NCBI RefSeq assembly: GCF_013410665.1 | Contig: NZ_JACCFM010000001.1 | Span: forward strand, 3,756,246-3,820,245 | Length of the DNA stretch: 64,000 bases | Origin: Leifsonia psychrotolerans | GTDB taxonomy: Bacteria; Actinomycetota; Actinomycetes; Actinomycetales; Microbacteriaceae | Direction of reading: 5' to 3' | Shown here: positions 24,798 through 34,250 of the stretch, one piece after another | Numbering within the stretch: position 1 is the stretch's first letter | Layout: each line of letters starts with the position of its first letter | Translations under genes and position numbers: made by a program | The notes under the pieces: generated by a model | Told to the model about the DNA's origin: nothing | Seen by the model: only the letters and a program-made list of their open reading frames with translations | Database searches by the model: none

Positions 24798-27773
24798 ATG
24801 GTACTAATCCTGCTTGCTTTCCTGCTTCTCTCGTTTCTCACCCCGTTTCTCACCCGCTGGTTGAAGACCCGGGTTTTCTATCTGATCGCCCTGCTTCCGG
24901 CCGCGGCCTTCGCCTACACGCTGACGCAAACCGAAACGGTGACCGCGGGCGGAGCCGTCACCGAGAGCATCCCGTGGATGCCAAGTCTGGGCATCAGCCT
25001 CTCGTTCCGGGTCGACACCCTCGCTTGGCTGCTCGCCCTCGTGGTGACGGGGATCGGCGCGCTCGTGCTGCTCTATTGCGCGCGTTATTTCTCTGACGAC
25101 GAGCCGAGCCTGGGCCGCTTTGCCGCCTGCCTGCTGGGTTTCGCGGGCACCATGTACGGCCTTGTCACCGCAGACGATATCGTCGTGATGTTCATGCTCT
25201 GGGAGGTCACAAGCATCCTCTCGTACCTGCTGATCGGGCATTACACCGAGCGTCGGGAGAGCCGGGGCGCCGCTCTGCAGGCGCTGCTTGTGACGACCTT
25301 CGGTGGTCTGGTCATGCTCATCGGCGTCGTGATGATCTCGAGCGAATCTGGAACCACGTCACTCTCCGCGATTGTGGCCCATCCGGCACAGAGCACCGTC
25401 GCCGACTGGGCCATTGTGCTGATTCTGGTCGGGGCCCTGTCGAAGTCGGCGCTCATCCCGTTCCATTTTTGGCTCCCGGCGGCCATGGCCGCACCTACCC
25501 CGGTGAGCGCCTACCTGCACGCGGCCGCCATGGTGAAGGCCGGAATCTATCTCGTCGCCCGCTTCGCCCCGGGCTTCGCCGACACCCCGGGCTGGCTGCC
25601 CGTTCTGGTCACACTCGGGGTCTGGACCATGCTCGTCGGCGCGTGGCGCTCACTGCGTCAATACGATCTCAAGCTCGTGCTCGCCTACGGCACCGTCAGC
25701 CAACTCGGCTTCCTGATGATCGTCGTCGGCTTTGGCACGAGAGATGCCGCGCTCGCCGGGGTCGCCCTCCTCCTCGCCCACGCGCTCTACAAGGCCGCAT
25801 TGTTTCTTGTCGTCGGCATCATCGACCATCGAGCCGGTACCCGAGATTGGCGCAAGCTCTCGGGCATCGGCCGTCGTGCCCCGGTGCTGGCGGGCATCAC
25901 GCTTGTCGTGGTCGCCTCGATGGCGGGCCTGCCGCCGTTGTTCGGTTTCGTCGCCAAGGAGGCCGTGTTCACGGCGTTCATCGAGGCAGGTCAGTCCGGA
26001 AACGGCTGGGCCTGGTTCGCTCTGATCGGCACCGGCCTCGGGTCGGTGCTCACCGTCGCCTACAGCGCCCGGTTCTTCTGGGGGGCCTTTGCCCGCAGGT
26101 CGAAGGTGGCCGAGACGCCGTTGCACGCCGACCGTTGGGACATCCTCATCGCCCCGGGTCTTCTGGCGCTTGCGACGGTCGTACTCGGGCCGCTGGCCGG
26201 ATGGCTCGACCCGGCGCTCGCCTCCTACGCCGACACCCTGCCGGGTGGCGGCCAGTACCATCTGGCGCTCTGGCACGGTCTCGAGCCGGCCCTCGGCATC
26301 ACGGCGATTGTTCTCGCGGGGGGACTGGTGCTGTTCTGGTTCCGCACTGCCGTCTCACGCTGGCAGGACTCCGTGCCCCCCGCCGTCGACGCCGGCGTCG
26401 GCTATGGCAGCCTGGTGCGGGGGATCGACCGGAGTGCCGCCCGGCTCACCCACGCCGTACAGAAGGGCGGACTTCCGCAGTACATTTCGACGATTCTCGT
26501 GGTTTTTGTGCTCGGGCTCGGCTTCGCTGCATCCGTCAACCGCTCCTGGCCGGAGGCGATCGTGCTCTGGGACTACCCGGCTCAAGTGGTGATCGCACTG
26601 ATCATGGGTATCGCCGCGGTGATGGCCGCCCGCGTTGGGCAACGGATGACGGCCGTGCTGTTGGCCGGTGTCACTGGGTACGGTCTCGTGACTCTCTTCG
26701 CTCTCCATGGCGCCCCCGACCTCGCGCTCACCCAGGCGCTCGTCGAGACGATCACTCTCGTGGTCTTCGTGCTGGTGTTGCGCCGTCTGCCGCCGCGTAT
26801 CGCTGAACACACTCGGCCGCTGCATCGAAAACGTCGAGCGCTTATCGGCCTGAGCGTCGGGGCCGTGATGGGCACCATCGGCGTGATTGCGCTCGGCGCC
26901 CGGCAGGCCCCGTCCCTCACGCCCGAACTCGCCCGGCTGTCAGTGGAGGAGGGCCACGGGCTCAACATCGTCAACGTCATGCTCGTCGATATTCGGGCCT
27001 GGGACACCATGGGCGAGATTTCGGTGCTCATCGTGGTCGCGACCGGGGTTGCCAGCCTGCTCTTCGTCTCGGGCCGTACCGCAGCGCTGCCCCGACTGAA
27101 AGAGTCGCGCCTGCTGCGCACCCGGGTGAACCGACGCCGGGTGCTCGACGATCCCACGGTGTCGAATGAGGGTTCCGAGGTGACCCGGCAGTCGTGGTTG
27201 GCGGCCGGGCACACGCTGTCGGCCCAGAACCGCTCGATTCTGATCGAAGTACTGGTTCGACTGCTTTTTCACCCGGCGATCATTGTGTCGATCTACCTCC
27301 TCTTTGCCGGCCACAATGCGCCGGGCGGGGGCTTCGCCGGAGGACTCCTCGCGGGGCTGGCGCTTGTGGCCCGCTACCTGGCCGGTGGCCGCTATGAGTT
27401 GGGCGAGGCCGCGCCGATCGAACCCGGCACCGTTCTTGGCATCGGCATCTTCCTCGCCGTCGGCACCGCGATCGCCTCACTGTTCTTCGACGGTATCCCA
27501 CTCGAATCGGCATACTTCAGTGCGGAGGTGCCGGTGCTCGGGTATCTCTCGTTCGGCACGTCGAGCATTTTCGACATCGGCGTCTACCTCGTTGTGCTCG
27601 GACTGGTGCTCGACATCCTGCGCAGCCTGGGCAGTGAGATCGACCGACAGAGCGAGGTTGCGCAGGCCAACGATGGTGATGAACCCGGCGGAACCGAGCC
27701 TGGCGAAGGCGCCGCGTCGGACCAGGTCACGGCATCCGGTGCCGGCCGAGAAACCTGGGAGGTGAGCCGATGA
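24798..27773 (+). CDS. mrpA: Na+/H+ antiporter subunit A/B fusion (MrpAB)
   Basis: 991 aa. The N-terminal part is a NuoL-like proton-channel subunit (MLWEVTSILSYLLIGHYTERRESRGAALQ; KSALIPFHFWLPAAMAAPTPVSAYLHAA). An MrpA C-terminal domain follows with GVTGYGLVTLFALHGAPDLALTQ. From about residue 815 an MrpB/MnhB domain is fused (LLFHPAIIVSIYLLFAGHNAPGGGFAGG), so no separate mrpB exists. GGGAGG precedes the ATG. It is the first gene of a six-gene operon for sodium extrusion and pH homeostasis. Confidence 0.94.
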   Translation: MVLILLAFLLLSFLTPFLTRWLKTRVFYLIALLPAAAFAYTLTQTETVTAGGAVTESIPWMPSLGISLSFRVDTLAWLLALVVTGIGALVLLYCARYFSDDEPSLGRFAACLLGFAGTMYGLVTADDIVVMFMLWEVTSILSYLLIGHYTERRESRGAALQALLVTTFGGLVMLIGVVMISSESGTTSLSAIVAHPAQSTVADWAIVLILVGALSKSALIPFHFWLPAAMAAPTPVSAYLHAAAMVKAGIYLVARFAPGFADTPGWLPVLVTLGVWTMLVGAWRSLRQYDLKLVLAYGTVSQLGFLMIVVGFGTRDAALAGVALLLAHALYKAALFLVVGIIDHRAGTRDWRKLSGIGRRAPVLAGITLVVVASMAGLPPLFGFVAKEAVFTAFIEAGQSGNGWAWFALIGTGLGSVLTVAYSARFFWGAFARRSKVAETPLHADRWDILIAPGLLALATVVLGPLAGWLDPALASYADTLPGGGQYHLALWHGLEPALGITAIVLAGGLVLFWFRTAVSRWQDSVPPAVDAGVGYGSLVRGIDRSAARLTHAVQKGGLPQYISTILVVFVLGLGFAASVNRSWPEAIVLWDYPAQVVIALIMGIAAVMAARVGQRMTAVLLAGVTGYGLVTLFALHGAPDLALTQALVETITLVVFVLVLRRLPPRIAEHTRPLHRKRRALIGLSVGAVMGTIGVIALGARQAPSLTPELARLSVEEGHGLNIVNVMLVDIRAWDTMGEISVLIVVATGVASLLFVSGRTAALPRLKESRLLRTRVNRRRVLDDPTVSNEGSEVTRQSWLAAGHTLSAQNRSILIEVLVRLLFHPAIIVSIYLLFAGHNAPGGGFAGGLLAGLALVARYLAGGRYELGEAAPIEPGTVLGIGIFLAVGTAIASLFFDGIPLESAYFSAEVPVLGYLSFGTSSIFDIGVYLVVLGLVLDILRSLGSEIDRQSEVAQANDGDEPGGTEPGEGAASDQVTASGAGRETWEVSR

Positions 27774-28261
27774 GCGCGTCACTGACCCTGGTCGTGATGA
27801 TGGCCGTGCTGTATGCAGCCGGCGTCTATGTGATGTTGGAGCGGAGCCTCACCCGTGTGCTGATCGGCTTCATGCTCGTCGGCAACGCCACGAACCTACT
27901 CCTTTTCATCATGAGCGGTCGTCCTGGCAACGCGCCGATCCTGTCGGACGGAACCACCGTCGACTCGATTGCCGACCCCCTGCCGCAGGCGCTGATTCTC
28001 ACGGCGATTGTGATCAACTTTGGCATCACGGCGCTGCTGCTGGCCCTGATCTATCGTTCCTGGTGGCTGGCCAAACTCGGCGACGAGGGCGACACGGTCA
28101 CCGATGAGCACGCCGACGAGACCACCGAGTCCACCGAGGCGGCATTCCGTTCGTCGTCGGACGACGACGACGCCATTCAAGCCGCGCTTGGTGCCAGCGA
28201 GAGCGAGACCGACGATGTCAGTACGACATCGGATCCGTGGGAGCGGGGGTCCAGTCGATGA
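27770..28261 (+). CDS. mrpC: Na+/H+ antiporter subunit C (MrpC, NuoK-like)
   Basis: 163 aa. Three TM segments in the first 105 residues match NuoK/MrpC (YAAGVYVMLERSLTRVLIGFMLVGNATNLLLF; ADPLPQALILTAIVINFGITALLLAL). The last 55 residues form an acidic, Glu/Asp/Ser/Thr-rich cytoplasmic tail, longer than in Bacillus MrpC. The ATG overlaps the mrpA stop by 4 nt. Confidence 0.93.
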   Translation: MSASLTLVVMMAVLYAAGVYVMLERSLTRVLIGFMLVGNATNLLLFIMSGRPGNAPILSDGTTVDSIADPLPQALILTAIVINFGITALLLALIYRSWWLAKLGDEGDTVTDEHADETTESTEAAFRSSSDDDDAIQAALGASESETDDVSTTSDPWERGSSR

Positions 28262-29811
28262 ACGCACTCGTTCCTCTTGTCGTGATGCTCCCGCTGCTCG
28301 GGGCCGGCCTGGCCCTGGCGCTCGGTCGTCGTCGCCGCCCGCAGATCGCGGTGAGTGTCGTTGCACTCAGCGCCGTCGTCGTGATCAGTGCCGTGCTGCT
28401 CGTGCTCGTCGATCGTGAGGGGCCCGCTGTGGTGCACGTCGGCGGCTGGTCTGCACCCTGGGGAATCGTGCTCGTCGTCGATCGGCTCTCGGCCATCATG
28501 CTGCTTATCTCGGCGCTCATGCTGCTGGGTGTGCTGCTCTTTGCCGTGGGACAGGGCATCATCGACGGCGACCGAGAGACGCCGGTGTCAATTTTCCACC
28601 CCACCTACCTGGTGTTGGCAGCAGGGGTGTTCGACGCGTTCATCGCCGGCGACCTGTTCAACCTGTACGTCGGGTTCGAGATGTTGCTGGCGGCCAGCTA
28701 CGTGCTGCTTACGCTCGGCGGAACCGGTGCCCGCATTCGAGCGGGTGTGACATACATCGTGGTGAGCCTGGTCTCGTCGCTGCTGTTCCTCAGCGCCATC
28801 GCGCTGCTCTATGGAGCGACGGGCACCGTGAACATGGCGTTACTGGCCGAACGCATCCCCGCCTTACCGCCCGATGTTGCACTCATTCTCAACCTGATGC
28901 TGCTGCTCGCGTTCTGCGTGAAGGCGGCGGTCTTCCCGCTGTCGTTTTGGCTGCCTGACTCGTATCCGACGGCGCCGGCGCCCGTCACAGCGGTGTTCGC
29001 GGGGCTACTCACCAAAGTGGGCATTTACGCCATCATCCGCACCCAGACCCTGCTGTTTCCAGACAGCGCACTCACCGAGGTTCTCATGGTCGCCGCCCTG
29101 CTGACCCTCCTGGTCGGCATCCTGGGAGCGCTCGCGCAAGCTGACATCAAACGGTTGCTCTCGTTCACCCTGGTCAGCCATATCGGATACATGCTTTTCG
29201 GCATTGCGCTGGGCTCCCAGCTGGGGTATACCGCAACGATCTTCTACGTCGTGCACCATATTTCGGTTCAGACCGCACTGTTCCTGGTGGCGGGGCTGAT
29301 CGACCGTGTCGGCGGTACGACGTCACTGTCGAGGCTCGGCGGTTTGCTGAAGGCCGCGCCATTCGTGGCCGTGCTGTTCTTTATCGGAGCCTTGAACTTG
29401 GGTGGAATTCCTCCGTTCTCTGGATTTCTGGGCAAGGTGGCACTGTTCCAGGCCGGGGTGGCCACCGGGTCCCCGCTGGCCTACCTGTTGATCGCCGGGG
29501 GAGCCGCGACCAGTCTGCTCACGCTCTATGCGCTGGCGCGCGCCTGGAACATGGCCTTCTGGCGCAGCAGTGAAGAGGCCGAGCTGCGTTCGTCGCCCGA
29601 GTCGATGGTTGAGGACCCGCATGATGAAGGAACGGTGCTCACCAAGACTGTGTCACCTCTGATGACCGGAGCGACAACCGCGATGCTTGCCCTAACGGTG
29701 GCACTCACGCTGTTCGCCGGGCCGCTCTTCGAACTGGCCGGGCGGGCAGCGGTCGATGTGGAGCATCCGCTCAGCTATATCGACGCTGTCTTGCCCACTG
29801 GAGCGCCATGA
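28258..29811 (+). CDS. mrpD: Na+/H+ antiporter subunit D (MrpD, NuoN/M-like)
   Basis: 517 aa proton-channel-like subunit with about 14 TM segments. Motifs are FNLYVGFEMLLAASYVLLTLGG near residue 145 (key Glu), FCVKAAVFPLSFWLPDSYPTAPAPVTAVFAGLLTKVG near 220-255 (Lys and His/Pro pattern of NuoM/N), and ADIKRLLSFTLVSHIGYM. ATG at 28258 overlaps the mrpC stop; an upstream in-frame start at 28237 is less likely. Confidence 0.94.
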   Translation: MNALVPLVVMLPLLGAGLALALGRRRRPQIAVSVVALSAVVVISAVLLVLVDREGPAVVHVGGWSAPWGIVLVVDRLSAIMLLISALMLLGVLLFAVGQGIIDGDRETPVSIFHPTYLVLAAGVFDAFIAGDLFNLYVGFEMLLAASYVLLTLGGTGARIRAGVTYIVVSLVSSLLFLSAIALLYGATGTVNMALLAERIPALPPDVALILNLMLLLAFCVKAAVFPLSFWLPDSYPTAPAPVTAVFAGLLTKVGIYAIIRTQTLLFPDSALTEVLMVAALLTLLVGILGALAQADIKRLLSFTLVSHIGYMLFGIALGSQLGYTATIFYVVHHISVQTALFLVAGLIDRVGGTTSLSRLGGLLKAAPFVAVLFFIGALNLGGIPPFSGFLGKVALFQAGVATGSPLAYLLIAGGAATSLLTLYALARAWNMAFWRSSEEAELRSSPESMVEDPHDEGTVLTKTVSPLMTGATTAMLALTVALTLFAGPLFELAGRAAVDVEHPLSYIDAVLPTGAP

Positions 29812-30404
29812 GTACGCCCCGGGTGCGGTTCACTAACGCGGTCAATCAACTGCCGCAGTTTCTGGGGCTCGTGCTGCTCTGGATGCTTCTCTGGGGTAGC
29901 TTTTCGTGGCTGAATCTGCTGACCGGAGCGGTGTTCGCCGCCCTCGTGTCGTGGGTGTTCTATCTGCCGGCCGTCCAGATGAGCGGTCGGCTGAACCCCG
30001 GGTATCTGCTGGTCTATATCGGGCGATTGCTCGTTGACATCGTGCGCGCCTCGGTCGAGGTCGCCGCGCTTGCGCTGGCGCCGCACTACCGAGCCAGCAA
30101 CGCGATTCTGGCGATCGAACTCTCCACCCGCAGCGACCTCATCCTCACCTGGGTGGCCGTGTCGACATCGATTGTTCCCGGCTCAATCGTGATTGACGTC
30201 GATCGGCCCAGCTCCACGCTGTATGTGCATGTGATGAACCTGCACGATTCCGAGGAGTCCGAGACGTTTCGCCGCTCGGTGCTGGCGACCGAGGGACGGA
30301 TCGTGCGTGCGCTCGGCTCTCGCGAAGATCTGAAACGACTCCGGGAGACGCCACGAGCCGGAGAGCACTGGCGAGCCGGGGAGAGACGAGGAGATCAACC
30401 ATGA
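29808..30404 (+). CDS. mrpE: Na+/H+ antiporter subunit E (MrpE)
   Basis: 198 aa. The N-terminal membrane region contains FLGLVLLWMLLWGSFSWLNLLTGAVFA; a cytoplasmic domain with SISTSIVPGSIVIDVD-like sequence (VSTSIVPGSIVIDVDRPSSTLYVHVMN) is the MrpE hallmark. The start overlaps mrpD by 4 nt. The C-terminal 45 residues are Arg/Glu-rich and variable. Confidence 0.92.
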   Translation: MSTPRVRFTNAVNQLPQFLGLVLLWMLLWGSFSWLNLLTGAVFAALVSWVFYLPAVQMSGRLNPGYLLVYIGRLLVDIVRASVEVAALALAPHYRASNAILAIELSTRSDLILTWVAVSTSIVPGSIVIDVDRPSSTLYVHVMNLHDSEESETFRRSVLATEGRIVRALGSREDLKRLRETPRAGEHWRAGERRGDQP

Positions 30405-30414
30405 GAGAGCAATC

Positions 30415-30690
30415 ATGAGCGCACCCCTGGGAATCGTCGCCATCATCGTGACCGTGCTGTTCGGAATGTCTGCGCTCGCCGCCGTCTACCGCATCGTGCG
30501 CGGGCCCTCGGTTCTGGACCGGGTGATCGCCGGAGATGTGCTCGTCTCGACGGTCATCTGTGCGCTGGGTGCCGACATGGCGCTCAACAACCACACCGAC
30601 ACCCTTCCCGTGTTGCTGGTGCTCGCCCTGTTCGCGGTGCTCGGTTCGTTGGCCGTCGCGCGCTTTCTGCCCCGTCAGGACAGCGCATGA
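30415..30690 (+). CDS. mrpF: Na+/H+ antiporter subunit F (MrpF)
   Basis: 91 aa, three TM segments. YRIVRGPSVLDRVIAGDVLVS is the conserved MrpF loop after TM1, followed by PVLLVLALFAVLGSLAVARF. It is separated from mrpE by only 10 nt (GAGAG upstream of the ATG) and overlaps mrpG by 4 nt. Confidence 0.93.
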   Translation: MSAPLGIVAIIVTVLFGMSALAAVYRIVRGPSVLDRVIAGDVLVSTVICALGADMALNNHTDTLPVLLVLALFAVLGSLAVARFLPRQDSA

Positions 30691-31025
30691 GCGACATCGT
30701 GCGTGACGTGACGACTGCGGTTCTGGTGCTGGCCGGGGCGCTCCTCTGCTTCTCGGCCGGAATCGGCCTGGTGCGTTTTCCCGACCTGCTCACGCGGTTG
30801 CACGCGGCGACGAAGCCGCAGATCTTCGGATTGATGGCAATTTGTGCGGATGTTGCGGTGAACAACTTCAGCGTCGGCACGCTGACGATGGTGGTCGCGA
30901 TAATTGGCTTTCAGGCGCTGACTGCACCGATGACCGCGCACCTGGTGGCCCGGGCCGCCTATGACACCCAACATCTGCGCACCGACCTGCTCATCGCCGA
31001 TGAAATGGGGCCGCGGCGCCGCTGA
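30687..31025 (+). CDS. mrpG: Na+/H+ antiporter subunit G (MrpG)
   Basis: 112 aa, three TM segments. [24 protein letters not shown] near residue 28-50 is the strongly conserved MrpG motif, followed by [19 protein letters not shown]. It ends the mrp operon. The stop is followed by about 70 bp and then the riboswitch candidate of glyA. Confidence 0.94.
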   Translation: MSDIVRDVTTAVLVLAGALLCFSAGIGLVRFPDLLTRLHAATKPQIFGLMAICADVAVNNFSVGTLTMVVAIIGFQALTAPMTAHLVARAAYDTQHLRTDLLIADEMGPRRR

Positions 31026-31095
31026 GAGGGTGCCGTGCTCTGGCTGTGCTGGCGCCCGGGTGAGAATGGTCGGAGTCGTGTGGCTGATAGGCTCG

Positions 31096-31178
31096 ACTCG
31101 TCGCAACTGGCGTAGCACGAAGATGGGTCACCATCGGGGAGCGACTGACACGGTTAGTGGCCGCGCGCCTGGGCCACG
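31096..31178 (+). promoter_or_regulatory. ZTP (pfl) riboswitch candidate upstream of glyA
   Basis: The conserved ZTP/pfl elements occur in order: GTCGCAACTGGCG (31100-31112), GGGTCACCATCGGGGAGCGAC ending at 31145, and CCGCGCGCCTGGGCC (31161-31175). GTCGC (31100-31104) can pair with GCGAC (31141-31145), giving P1, and GGCC...GGGCC closes the last hairpin that carries the CCTGGG loop. This class senses ZTP/ZMP when 10-formyl-THF is short and commonly controls glyA, folD and purine genes. The 3' edge is about 30 nt from the glyA start, close enough to affect initiation. Boundaries are approximate. Confidence 0.8.
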
Positions 31179-31209
31179 ACATCCATTTCGAATGTCTAAG
31201 GAGACCTCC

Positions 31210-32493
31210 GTGTCCACGCAACCAACGAACACTTTCAACGAGCCCCTCGAGGTCGTCGACCCCGAGATTGCCGCCGTTCTCGAGCAGGAACTCGGTCGCC
31301 AGCGCGACTACCTCGAGATGATCGCCAGCGAAAACTTTGTTCCGCGCGCCGTGCTGCAGTCGCAGGGCTCGGTACTCACGAACAAGTACGCCGAGGGCTA
31401 CCCGGGACGCCGCTACTACGGCGGCTGCGAATACGTCGACGTGGCCGAGCAGCTCGCCATCGACCGGGCCAAGGCGCTGTTCGGCGCTGAGTACGCCAAC
31501 GTTCAGCCGCACTCCGGTGCCACGGCGAACGCGGCCGTGCTCTCGGCGATCGCCACACCCGGCGACACGATCCTGGGTCTTGAACTCGCACACGGCGGGC
31601 ACCTCACCCATGGGATGAAGCTCAATTTCTCGGGCAAGCTCTACAACCCGGTCGCTTACGGCGTTGACCCCGAAACGTTCCGCGTCGACATGGATGTCGT
31701 GCGCGACAAGGCGCTTGAGCACAAGCCGCAGGTCATCATCGCCGGTTGGTCGGCCTACCCGCGTCAGCTCGACTTCGCGGCTTTCCGCGCGATCGCCGAT
31801 GAGGTCGGCGCAAAGCTCTGGGTCGACATGGCTCACTTCGCCGGACTCGTGGCGGCCGGCCTGCACCCGTCGCCGGTGCCCTACGCCGACGTCGTCTCGA
31901 GCACCGTGCACAAGACCCTCGCCGGTCCGCGCTCGGGCTTCATTCTGTCGCGCGACATGCAGCTGGCGAAGAAGCTCAACTCCAACGTATTCCCCGGCCA
32001 GCAGGGCGGGCCTTTGATGCACGTGATCGCGGCCAAGGCCACCGCGTTCAAGCTCGCCGGAACCGAAGAATTCAAGAACCGCCAGGAGCGCACCCTGCGC
32101 GGTGCCAGCATCCTGGCCTCGCGTCTGACCGCCGACGACTCGAAGGCGCACGGCATCGACGTGCTCACCGGTGGCACCGACGTGCACCTGGTGCTCGCCG
32201 ACCTGCGTCACTCAGAGATCAACGGCCAGCAGGCCGAGGATGCCCTGCACGAGGTGGGCATCACCGTGAACCGCAACTCGGTTCCGTTCGACCCGCGCCC
32301 GCCGATGGTCACCTCGGGTCTTCGCATCGGCACTCCGGCACTGGCCACCCGTGGCTTTGACGATGCCGAGTTCACCGAGGTCTCTGACGTCATCGCCGAG
32401 GCGCTCAAGCCGGGTGCCGACGTCCAGGCGCTTCGTGCGCGCGTCAAGGTTCTCACCGACGCATTCCCGCTCTACACCGGTCTGCACCAGTAA
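31210..32493 (+). CDS. glyA: Serine hydroxymethyltransferase GlyA
   Basis: 427 aa. It converts serine and THF to glycine and 5,10-methylene-THF. Motifs are [35 protein letters not shown] near residues 38-72, [24 protein letters not shown], and the PLP-lysine motif [13 protein letters not shown] with Lys235. GTG at 31210 is preferred because AAGGAG (31198-31203) sits 6 nt upstream; an ATG at 31192 lies before that Shine-Dalgarno. Expression is probably controlled by the upstream ZTP riboswitch, and folD follows after a hairpin. Confidence 0.96.
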   Translation: MSTQPTNTFNEPLEVVDPEIAAVLEQELGRQRDYLEMIASENFVPRAVLQSQGSVLTNKYAEGYPGRRYYGGCEYVDVAEQLAIDRAKALFGAEYANVQPHSGATANAAVLSAIATPGDTILGLELAHGGHLTHGMKLNFSGKLYNPVAYGVDPETFRVDMDVVRDKALEHKPQVIIAGWSAYPRQLDFAAFRAIADEVGAKLWVDMAHFAGLVAAGLHPSPVPYADVVSSTVHKTLAGPRSGFILSRDMQLAKKLNSNVFPGQQGGPLMHVIAAKATAFKLAGTEEFKNRQERTLRGASILASRLTADDSKAHGIDVLTGGTDVHLVLADLRHSEINGQQAEDALHEVGITVNRNSVPFDPRPPMVTSGLRIGTPALATRGFDDAEFTEVSDVIAEALKPGADVQALRARVKVLTDAFPLYTGLHQ

Positions 32494-32563
32494 TTCCCCT
32501 CCCCGCCCGCCCGCCCTCCCCTCCCCTCCCGTCCCGTCCCCCCCCCTCGCTTCCCTCGCCCCC
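32494..32563. repeat. Polypyrimidine (C-rich) tract with G-runs on the minus strand
   Basis: Immediately after glyA about 70 bases are almost wholly C and T, with runs CCCC, CCCCTCCC and a run of nine C. The complementary strand has many GGG/GGGG runs, enough for a G-quadruplex. It directly abuts hairpin copy 2. Confidence 0.7.
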
Positions 32564-32624
32564 CGCGAGAGTGCAGTTGTTGTTGCTTAGCGCTCGCTGA
32601 GGCAACAACAACTGCACTCTCGCG
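32564..32624. repeat. Dispersed hairpin element, copy 2
   Basis: A perfect 23-bp inverted repeat (32564-32586 with 32602-32624) begins CGCGAGAGTGCAGTTG. Its loop can extend pairing as CTTAGCG / CGCTGAG. The element shares the TGCAGTTG core and CAACAACAACTGC right arm with the copies at 2585 and 34778. It lies between glyA and folD and may limit read-through, although there is no T-tail. Confidence 0.82.
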
Positions 32625-32708
32625 AGGGTCTGTGCGCTCACGGGCGAGGCGGGGCGCCGGGCCCCGGACGCGACCATGAATTCGTGGCATCAACAGGATG
32701 GACTTCTC

Positions 32709-33593
32709 ATGACGGCAATCACCCTCGACGGCGTCGCAACGGCGACAGCGGTCAAGAACGAGCTCGCTGTACGCATCACCGCGCTGAAGGCCCAGGGAAT
32801 CACCCCCGGGCTGGGTACCCTTCTGGTCGGCGACGATCCGGGATCCCGCTCCTACGTTGCGGGCAAACATCGCGACTGCGCCGAGGTGGGCATCGAGTCG
32901 ATCCGTGTCGACCTGCCCGCGACGGCGACGAACGCCGACGTGCTGGCCGCGATCGCCGAGCTCAACGCCAACCCGGCCGTCACGGGCTACATCGTGCAGC
33001 TGCCGCTACCGAAGGGCCTCGACGAGCACGCCGCGCTTGAGGCGATCGACCCGGCAAAGGATGCCGACGGCCTGCACCCGACGAACCTGGGCCGTCTGGT
33101 GCTGGGTATCGAGGGTGAGTTACACTCTCCGCTGCCCTGCACCCCGGCCGGCATCGTGGAGATGCTGCAGCGCTACAACGTGCCGATCAGCGGACAGCAT
33201 GTCACCGTTGTCGGGCGTGGGCTGACCGTCGGGCGCCCCCTGGGACTGCTCTTCACCCGCAAGGGCTTGGATGCCACGGTGACACTCACGCACTCCCGCA
33301 CCGTCGACCTGGCTGCCGAGGTGCGCCGGGCCGACATCGTCGTGGCCGCGGTCGGTGTCGCACACCTGATCAAGCCCGACTGGATCAAGCCCGGCGCCGC
33401 CGTGCTCGACGTGGGCATCACCCGCGTGCAGGATGAGGAGACCGGCAAAGGAAAGCTGACTGGCGATGTCGACCCGGCCGTCGCATCCGTTGCGGGCTAC
33501 CTCTCGCCAAACCCGGGCGGGGTCGGCCCGATGACGCGCGCCATGCTGCTGAGCAATGTGGTGAAGGCGGCCGAGCGCGCGCTCACGGCCTAA
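32709..33593 (+). CDS. folD: Bifunctional methylene-THF dehydrogenase/methenyl-THF cyclohydrolase FolD
   Basis: 294 aa. It interconverts methylene-THF and 10-formyl-THF with NADP. Motifs are [28 protein letters not shown] (catalytic Lys in YVAGKH, near 55), [39 protein letters not shown] and [16 protein letters not shown] (nucleotide site), ending [19 protein letters not shown] at 32709 matches the usual N-terminus; an in-frame ATG at 32676 adds 11 residues. It functionally follows glyA, but the hairpin and C-tract separate them. Confidence 0.95.
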   Translation: MTAITLDGVATATAVKNELAVRITALKAQGITPGLGTLLVGDDPGSRSYVAGKHRDCAEVGIESIRVDLPATATNADVLAAIAELNANPAVTGYIVQLPLPKGLDEHAALEAIDPAKDADGLHPTNLGRLVLGIEGELHSPLPCTPAGIVEMLQRYNVPISGQHVTVVGRGLTVGRPLGLLFTRKGLDATVTLTHSRTVDLAAEVRRADIVVAAVGVAHLIKPDWIKPGAAVLDVGITRVQDEETGKGKLTGDVDPAVASVAGYLSPNPGGVGPMTRAMLLSNVVKAAERALTA

Positions 33594-34130
33594 TCAGACA
33601 GCGGCGTGGGCGTGCAACGCCGAATGCGCCAAATACGCCGTCGCATTGTGACGGATGCCGGCGATCTCGTCGTCGGTCAACTCGCGGCGCACCTTCGCGG
33701 GCACCCCGGCAACAAGCGAGCCGGGGGGAACGACGGTTCCCTCCAACACGAGCGCGCCTGCCGCAACAAGTGACCCTGTACCGATGACGGCTCCGTTCAT
33801 GATCGTCGCCGACATCCCGACCAACACATCGTCGCCGATGGTGCAGCCGTGCAGCACCGCACCGTGTCCGACCGACACGTTGCGGCCGAGGGTCAACGGA
33901 AACCCGCCGTCGACGTGACATGACACGTTGTCTTGCAGATTGGAGCCGGCGCCAATCACGATGGGCTCGGCCTCGGCGCGCACCACAGCGTTGTACCAGA
34001 CGCTGGCCTGATCGCCCAGGCTGACCTGGCCAACGAGAACGGCACCGGCGGCGACAAACGCGGTCTCGGCGACGACCGGGGCGGTCAGATTCGGTAGGGT
34101 GATCAGTCGGGCGGAAGAGTCAACAGTCAT
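33594..34130 (-). CDS. Gamma-class carbonic anhydrase-like hexapeptide-repeat protein
   Basis: 178 aa left-handed beta-helix protein. Hexapeptide repeats run from VVAETAFVAAGAVLVGQVSLGD to VVPPGSLVAGVPAKVRREL. Metal ligands of the gamma-CA family are present: SCHVDGGFP (His), and VGHGAVLHGCTIGDD (two His). Such proteins are YrdA/PaaY-like; some hydrate CO2, others bind CoA or have no known activity. It converges on folD with adjacent stops. Confidence 0.88.
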   Translation of the reverse strand: MTVDSSARLITLPNLTAPVVAETAFVAAGAVLVGQVSLGDQASVWYNAVVRAEAEPIVIGAGSNLQDNVSCHVDGGFPLTLGRNVSVGHGAVLHGCTIGDDVLVGMSATIMNGAVIGTGSLVAAGALVLEGTVVPPGSLVAGVPAKVRRELTDDEIAGIRHNATAYLAHSALHAHAAV

Positions 34131-34250
34131 GTCGTTAGCCTACCCACGCGTCTCTGTGCGGCCGGGGTACGGTGAGCGGAGTTGGGGCACAGAAACAGAG
34201 CCGGGAGGCTGGGGCTGACAGAGGCGCGGGAGCACTCCTAAGCTTTCTGA

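Noticed and set aside
25469..26806. A 445-codon second-frame reading inside mrpA
   Set aside because: Out of frame with a full-length antiporter subunit and Arg-rich; a GC-bias artefact.
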